From assembly GCA_041629655.1 (NCBI GenBank), contig JBFKMV010000193.1, positions 1-9,241 on the forward strand: a DNA stretch of 9,241 nt, read 5' to 3'. Below, piece by piece: positions 5,396-9,241 of this stretch. The notes under the pieces are model-generated. The model ran no database searches. It had not been told where the DNA came from and worked only from the letters and a program-made list of their open reading frames with translations. Origin of the DNA: JBFKMV01 sp041629655. Lineage in GTDB: Bacteria; Acidobacteriota; Polarisedimenticolia; Polarisedimenticolales; Polarisedimenticolaceae. Every line of letters starts with the position of its first letter. Within the stretch, counting starts at the first letter, position 1. The translations under genes were made by a program, and so were the position numbers.

Positions 5396-6100
5396 TCAGT
5401 GGACCCCGGGTAGCGGCTTGTTCCGGGCGTCCGCGACGATCTTCCCGTCCCTCAGGCGGATGACCCGTGCGGCGCGTTCGGCCAGCTCCTCCTCGTGGGT
5501 CACCAGGATGATCGTGTTGCCGGCGCCGTGGATCTGGTCGATCAGGGCCAGGATCTCCTCGCCGGTGCGCGAGTCCAGGTTGCCCGTCGGCTCGTCGGCC
5601 AGGACGATCGCCGGCCGGTTGACCAGCGCCCGGGCGATCGCCACCCGCTGCCGCTGGCCCCCGGACAGCTCGTTCGGCCGGTGGTGCATCCGGTCCCCGA
5701 GACCGACCGCCCGGAGCGCCTCTTGCGCCCGCTCGGCCCGCTCGCGCCGGCTGGCTCCGGAGTAGACCAGCGGCAGCTCGACGTTCTGCAACGCGTCGGT
5801 CCGCGGCAGCAGGTTGAAGGTCTGGAAGATGAAGCCGATCTCGGTGTTGCGGATCTCCGCCAGCTCGTCGTCGGTCAGGTGGGCGACCTCCTTGCCGTTG
5901 AGCGTGTACGACCCGGAGCTCGGCGTGTCGAGACACCCGATCACGTTCATCAGCGTCGACTTGCCGGAGCCGGAAGGCCCCATCACCGCGATGTAGTCAC
6001 CGCGCGCGAGCTCCAGCGAGACGCCGTCGAGCGCGCGCACCTGCTCCTGCCCCATGTCGTAGACCTTGCGGATGTCGCGGAGGGTGATCAGCGGCGTCAT
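5396..6100 (-). CDS. LolD/MacB-type ABC transporter ATP-binding protein
   Basis: This is the cytoplasmic ATPase of an ABC transporter of the LolD/MacB/DevA branch, whose members drive lipoprotein release or tripartite efflux rather than import. The 234-residue, single-domain protein is complete. Walker A GPSGSGKST is at 41-49, the Q-loop Gln at 93 (FIFQTFNLLPRTDALQNVELPL is typical of this branch), the signature LSGGQ at 145-149, Walker B with the catalytic Glu at 164-171 (E170), and the switch His at 202. It starts at ATG 6100, 10 bp after the TolC-like gene's stop, so the two are probably co-transcribed. The expected MacB/LolC/LolE-type permease and membrane-fusion adaptor are missing: the next gene is exbB under its own promoter. 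The ATPase family is certain. Whether it acts as LolD or in efflux is not, so I give no symbol. Confidence 0.93.
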   Translation of the reverse strand: MTPLITLRDIRKVYDMGQEQVRALDGVSLELARGDYIAVMGPSGSGKSTLMNVIGCLDTPSSGSYTLNGKEVAHLTDDELAEIRNTEIGFIFQTFNLLPRTDALQNVELPLVYSGASRRERAERAQEALRAVGLGDRMHHRPNELSGGQRQRVAIARALVNRPAIVLADEPTGNLDSRTGEEILALIDQIHGAGNTIILVTHEEELAERAARVIRLRDGKIVADARNKPLPGVH

Positions 6101-6110
6101 GCGCGGCCCG

Positions 6111-7676
6111 TCACGGCGCCAGGGTCAGCCCGCGCGCCTCGAGCAGCGTGCCCTTGGCCCGCTCCAGATCGGCCAGCCCCTTCATGTAGTCGAGGATCGC
6201 GCGAATCTCGGCGAGCCGGGCATCCGAGAGGTCGGTCTGGATCCGCAGCACCTCGAACGAGGTCGACATCCCGTTCTCGTACTTCTTCTGCTCGGCCTCG
6301 AGCGTCTTGCGCTGCAGGACGGTGTTGGAGCGGGCGGCCCCGACGCGCTTGACGCCGGAAACCACGTTGCGAGCCGCCGTCCGGACGTCGATCCTGATGT
6401 CCTGCTCGGCGTTGCGCAGCGCCACCTCGCTCTTTTCGCGGTTCAGCGTGGACACGGCGTACTCCGCCTTGGCCCTCCGGTTGCGGATCGGATAGCCGTA
6501 GACCAGCTGGACCGACCAGTCGTCGCCGTCGGAGTCCTGGTTGGTGAAGCTGACCAACAGGCCGGACTCCGAGAACGAGAAATCGGTATCGCCCTGATTG
6601 CGGGTGATCTCGGCCGTCAGGTCGAGCGAGTGGCGCACGCCGTTCTTCGCCACGCGTTGCGAAAGCTCGCGGTCCCGGACCTGCTGTCGCGCGTTGATGA
6701 TCTCGGGGCGCCGTTCCAGAGCCGTCGCCAGCGCAGCCTCCACGTCGACGTCCCGCGGCTCGAAGTCGGCGCTGTCGGTCGGAATGATCGGCATCCGCCA
6801 GCTCGGGTCGTCGCTGGGAAACGCGAGCAACCCGCGAAGCACGTCTTCGGCGTTCTGGACGGCGTTCTCGGCGACGATCACGTCCTCCTCACGCGAGGCG
6901 ACGCCGGCCTCGGCCTGGGTGACGTCGATCGGCGCCAGCGTCCCGACCTCGACCTTCTTCTTGTTCAGCTCGTAGAGATCCCGGGCCAGCTTGAGCGATT
7001 CTCGCGCCACCTGGAGCGCGGCGCGAGTCGCCAGCAGGTCCCAGTAAGCGTCCTCGACCTGCTGCATCGTGCGCATCGCCTGCAGGCGGAGATCCTCCTT
7101 CGACGTCGACACGCCGCTGCGCGCCAGCAGGACGTTGACCTTGTTGGTCTCCCTGCCGAATCCCTGCAGCAACGGCATCTCGTAGCGCAGGCTGATGCTC
7201 TCGGCGGTCGTGTCACGGTCGGTGGCGGAGAGCTGGCCGGTGAACAGGGAAATGTCGCTGCTCGTCGCCGCCTCGTCGCGGAGGTTGACCGAGAGACTGT
7301 AGTTGGCGCCGTAGTTCAGCAACTGGCTCCAGGACACCCCGCCCGAATTCGTCTCGTCGTCGCTCGCGCCGGGCACGGCGCCGAGCATCGCGGGAGACAG
7401 ATCCGTGATCAGCTTGTCGCTCGACGAGTCGGTGAGGTTCGCGTTGGCGCCGATCACCCCGTCGAACGCGGCCTGGTTCACGGCGACCTGCTCCTCGGCG
7501 ATCAACGGGTCCTTTCGCGCCGAGACGAGGTCGAGGTTGTTCTCGAGTGCCGTCCCCAGGCAGTCCGCGAGCGACAGCCGCAAGCCCTGCTCGGCCTCCT
7601 GCTGTCCCAGGACCGTGGCATTCGCTCCGAGGAGCAGAGTGCCGGCGAGCATCCACGCCATGATCTTTCCGTTCAC
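6111..7676 (-). CDS. TolC-family outer-membrane efflux protein
   Basis: Members of this family form trimeric outer-membrane channels with a periplasmic alpha-helical tunnel, used by tripartite efflux pumps and type I secretion. The 521-residue protein has a signal peptide (hydrophobic AWMLAGTLLLG at about 7-17, mature part from about 25). It then shows two homologous OEP halves, each beginning with the family's LADCLGTALENN- or VEAALATALERRPEI-type helix (about 36 and 312). Long helices include GTLAPIDVTQAEAGVASREEDV (about 245-266) and YENGMSTSFEVLRIQTDLSDARL near 466. I chose the second of two tandem GTG codons (7676) because AGGGAGGA lies 6 nt upstream and the signal peptide starts there. 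The frame is open to 7796, but that extension does not resemble a leader. An ABC ATPase follows after 10 bp, which suggests an ABC-driven export system. Confidence 0.92.
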   Translation of the reverse strand: MNGKIMAWMLAGTLLLGANATVLGQQEAEQGLRLSLADCLGTALENNLDLVSARKDPLIAEEQVAVNQAAFDGVIGANANLTDSSSDKLITDLSPAMLGAVPGASDDETNSGGVSWSQLLNYGANYSLSVNLRDEAATSSDISLFTGQLSATDRDTTAESISLRYEMPLLQGFGRETNKVNVLLARSGVSTSKEDLRLQAMRTMQQVEDAYWDLLATRAALQVARESLKLARDLYELNKKKVEVGTLAPIDVTQAEAGVASREEDVIVAENAVQNAEDVLRGLLAFPSDDPSWRMPIIPTDSADFEPRDVDVEAALATALERRPEIINARQQVRDRELSQRVAKNGVRHSLDLTAEITRNQGDTDFSFSESGLLVSFTNQDSDGDDWSVQLVYGYPIRNRRAKAEYAVSTLNREKSEVALRNAEQDIRIDVRTAARNVVSGVKRVGAARSNTVLQRKTLEAEQKKYENGMSTSFEVLRIQTDLSDARLAEIRAILDYMKGLADLERAKGTLLEARGLTLAP

Positions 7677-7682
7677 CACTGG

Positions 7683-7690
7683 TCCTCCCT
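7683..7690 (-). promoter_or_regulatory. Ribosome-binding site fixing the TolC-like gene's start
   Basis: AGGGAGGA on the minus strand lies 6 nt before the GTG at 7676 and only 3 nt before the GTG at 7679. This favours the second GTG and argues against the upstream open-frame extension to 7796. Confidence 0.75.
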
Positions 7691-7693
7691 CGC

Positions 7694-7715
7694 CTCCAGG
7701 CCGACGTGCCTGGAG
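7694..7715 (-). other. 8-bp stem-loop next to the TolC-like gene's ribosome-binding site
   Basis: A perfect CTCCAGGC/GCCTGGAG stem with a 6-nt loop lies immediately upstream of the ribosome-binding site in the 126-bp gap after the OppF-type gene. A second inverted repeat (CTCGCTC, 7717-7723, with GAGCGAG, 7745-7751) lies next to it. No T run follows, so this is not a classic terminator. It may stabilise the mRNA end, attenuate read-through from the opp genes, or modulate translation of the efflux gene. Confidence 0.45.
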
Positions 7716-7802
7716 CCTCGCTCTGGCTTGCGGGTGTGTCTCTGGAGCGAGACTACGGTACACCCTAAGCAAAGGTTTCATCACCTCGAGCTCCACGCGA
7801 CC

Positions 7803-8810
7803 TTACCGGGGGGCCCCACCGCCCGCGCCGCCCCTCGGATGCACCAGGTGGCAGGCGGTCCGATGACCGTCGTCCGGCAGCAGCCGCGGGTCGTGGAGCG
7901 AGCACTCCGGCACCGCCACCGGGCACCGGGGGTGGAACCGGCACCCCGGCGGCAGCGCGGTCGGCGACGGCGGCTCGCCCGAAAGCGACGGGGTCGTGGT
8001 GCGGCCTGGGGACAGCGACGGGGTGGACGCCAGCAGCGCCCGCGTGTACGGGTGCTGCGGGTCGCGGTACAGCTCGGCGGCCGGCGCCTGCTCGACCACC
8101 CGGCCGAGGTACATCACCGCGACCCGGTCGCTGATCCGTTCCATCAGCCGCAGGTCGTGTCCGATGAACAGGTACGCCAGGCCCAGCCGTTCCTGAAGCT
8201 CCATCAACAGGTTGATGATCTGGGCCTGGACCGGCGGGTCGAGCGCCGAGACCGGCTCGTCCGCGACGATGAAGCGCGGCGAGCAGGCGATCGCCCGGGC
8301 GATCCCGATCCGCTGCCGCTGTCCGCCCGAGAACTCGTGCGGGTACTTGTCGGCGGCCGACGGCTCGAGACCGACTTGCCGCAGCAGCTCGGACACGCGA
8401 TCGCGACGCTCGTTGCGGCTGGCGCAGAGCTTGTGGATCGTGAGCGGCTCGCCGACGATACCGCCGACCCGCATCCGCGGGTTGAGCGAGCCGTAGGGGT
8501 CCTGGAAGATCACCTGGAAGTGGCGGCGCATCCGGCGCAGCTCGGCACCGCGCTGGGCCAGCAGGTCGATCCCGTCGAAGCGGATCGTGCCAGCGTCCGG
8601 CTCGATCAGGCGGATCAGCAACCGCCCCAGCGTCGACTTGCCCGAGCCCGACTCGCCCACCAGGCCGACCGACTCGCCCTCGTGCACGGCGAGATCGACC
8701 CCGTCGACCGCGTGCACCGCCGGCCCCGAGCCCCCGAGCCAGCCGGCGCGCGGCGTGAAGCGCTTGACCAGCCCGCGGGCCTCGACCAGCGGTTTGGCGT
8801 TCACGCCCAT
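7803..8810 (-). CDS. oppF: OppF/DppF-type peptide ABC transporter ATP-binding protein
   Basis: This is one of the two ATPases of an oligopeptide/dipeptide-family ABC importer; it acts on the cytoplasmic face with the membrane subunits. The 335-residue protein has Walker A GESGSGKST at 52-60, Q-loop QDPYGSLNP at 103-111, signature FSGGQ at 160-164, Walker B with catalytic Glu at 180-186 (E185) and switch His at 218. The C-terminal oligopeptide-transporter domain has HPYTRALLASTPS (253-265) and four cysteines at 290, 296, 303 and 320. It starts at ATG 8810 with a G-rich Shine-Dalgarno and overlaps the upstream OppD-type gene by 10 bp. A GTG two codons further in would give a 4-bp overlap instead. 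The open frame extends to 8963, but that part is out of register with the real OppD product. Substrate (peptide, nickel or other) cannot be told from the ATPase. Confidence 0.94.
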   Translation of the reverse strand: MGVNAKPLVEARGLVKRFTPRAGWLGGSGPAVHAVDGVDLAVHEGESVGLVGESGSGKSTLGRLLIRLIEPDAGTIRFDGIDLLAQRGAELRRMRRHFQVIFQDPYGSLNPRMRVGGIVGEPLTIHKLCASRNERRDRVSELLRQVGLEPSAADKYPHEFSGGQRQRIGIARAIACSPRFIVADEPVSALDPPVQAQIINLLMELQERLGLAYLFIGHDLRLMERISDRVAVMYLGRVVEQAPAAELYRDPQHPYTRALLASTPSLSPGRTTTPSLSGEPPSPTALPPGCRFHPRCPVAVPECSLHDPRLLPDDGHRTACHLVHPRGGAGGGAPR

Positions 8811-9241
8811 TCGCGCCCCCCGCCCGCGGCCGACGGGCGGCCGGTCGCCTGCGGTCCGTGCAGGAAGCAGGCCGCGCGCCGCCCGGGCCCCAGCTTGAAA
8901 TCGGGCGGCTGTTCCCCGGGGCAGGGCTCGAACGCCTCGGGGCAACGGGGATGGAACCGGCACCCGGGCGGCGGGTCGGCCGGGTCGGGGACCGCGCCCG
9001 GCAGGGTCTCGAGGCGCCGGGGCTCGACGGACGCCGCGCCGCCCGGCAGCGATCGCAGCAGCCCGCGGGTGTAGGGGTGCCGCGGCTCACGGAACAGGCC
9101 CGCCACCGGGGCCTCCTCGACCAGCCGGCCGGAGTACATGACGCCGACCCGGTCGGCGTTCTCGGCGACCACCCCGAGATCGTGGGTGATCAGCAGCACC
9201 GTCAGCTCGAGGCTGCTCCGCAGCCCGCGCAGCAACGCGAG
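8801..9241 (-). CDS. oppD: OppD/DppD-type peptide ABC transporter ATP-binding protein (partial, N-terminus beyond window)
   Basis: Only the last 146 residues of this ATPase are in the window. The Walker A, signature and Walker B motifs lie outside. What is visible is the switch segment TVLLITHDLGVVAENADRV with its H-loop His, then VMYSGRLVEEAP and the family-specific HPYTRGLLRSLPG. The C-terminal oligopeptide-transporter domain follows, with GCRFHPRCPEAFEPC and one further Cys near the end (AACFLHG). The TTG at 9235 is an internal codon, not the start: the frame continues through the edge. It precedes and overlaps the OppF-type gene by 10 bp, the usual OppD-OppF order, so the substrate-binding protein and permeases are probably further upstream, outside the window. 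Confidence 0.92.
   Translation of the reverse strand, partial: LALLRGLRSSLELTVLLITHDLGVVAENADRVGVMYSGRLVEEAPVAGLFREPRHPYTRGLLRSLPGGAASVEPRRLETLPGAVPDPADPPPGCRFHPRCPEAFEPCPGEQPPDFKLGPGRRAACFLHGPQATGRPSAAGGGREWA

Noticed and set aside
6066..9074. 1002-codon open frame on the plus strand, opposite the efflux and opp genes
   Set aside because: It lies antisense to four well-supported genes, its product is low-complexity (Arg/Val/Gly/Leu-rich) with no recognisable domain, and long antisense frames are expected in high-GC coding DNA.
1..9241. Mobile elements, CRISPR arrays, tRNA or rRNA genes
   Set aside because: I saw no transposase or integrase frame, terminal inverted repeats, regularly spaced repeats or tRNA/rRNA-like sequence on either strand.

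Overview
The window is high-GC DNA and every gene I can support lies on the minus strand, so transcription runs from high to low coordinates. Frequent GTG starts (exbB, nuoC and the TolC-like gene), Shine-Dalgarno sites of the GGAGG type, a TonB/ExbB/ExbD system, a TolC-like outer-membrane channel and a proton-pumping Complex I indicate a respiring, free-living Gram-negative (diderm) bacterium. The phylum cannot be fixed from this window. Acidobacteriota, Myxococcota-like lineages or a related high-GC diderm group are reasonable guesses, but this is inference only.

In transcription order: (1) the 3' part of an OppD-type peptide ABC transporter ATPase (8801-9241, cut by the window edge) overlaps an OppF-type ATPase (7803-8810). 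(2) After a 126-bp gap with a stable hairpin comes a TolC-family outer-membrane efflux protein (6111-7676), and 10 bp later a LolD/MacB-type ABC ATPase (5396-6100). No permease or membrane-fusion adaptor accompanies this pair. (3) A 327-bp non-coding stretch (5069-5395) carries a near-consensus sigma70 promoter (TTGACA, 17 bp, TACCAT) and a leader of about 210 nt with several inverted repeats. (4) The next block is exbB (GTG start), exbD1, exbD2, tonB and, after a 176-bp gap, a gene for a secreted tetratricopeptide-repeat (TPR) protein. The first four are tightly packed: two ATGA overlaps and one 10-bp gap. (5) A classic intrinsic terminator (1296-1323) closes this block. (6) A new promoter with an extended -10 element (1228-1236) leads into nuoA, nuoC and nuoD (nuoD runs off the window). 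nuoB, normally between nuoA and nuoC, is absent.

Functionally, the centre of the window is an energy-transduction module. ExbB/ExbD use the proton motive force to power TonB, and the co-located periplasmic TPR protein is probably an accessory or scaffold. The nuo genes encode part of the respiratory complex that generates that proton motive force. The Opp ATPases energise peptide (or related solute) uptake, and the TolC/LolD-type pair points to tripartite export or lipoprotein handling.

Most of the window consists of recognisable families and I do not claim a wholly new system. The points most worth a second look are the missing nuoB, the structured leader of the exbB operon, the one-ExbB/two-ExbD/TonB/TPR set, the TolC plus orphan ATPase pair, and the matched four-cysteine tails of the two Opp ATPases.
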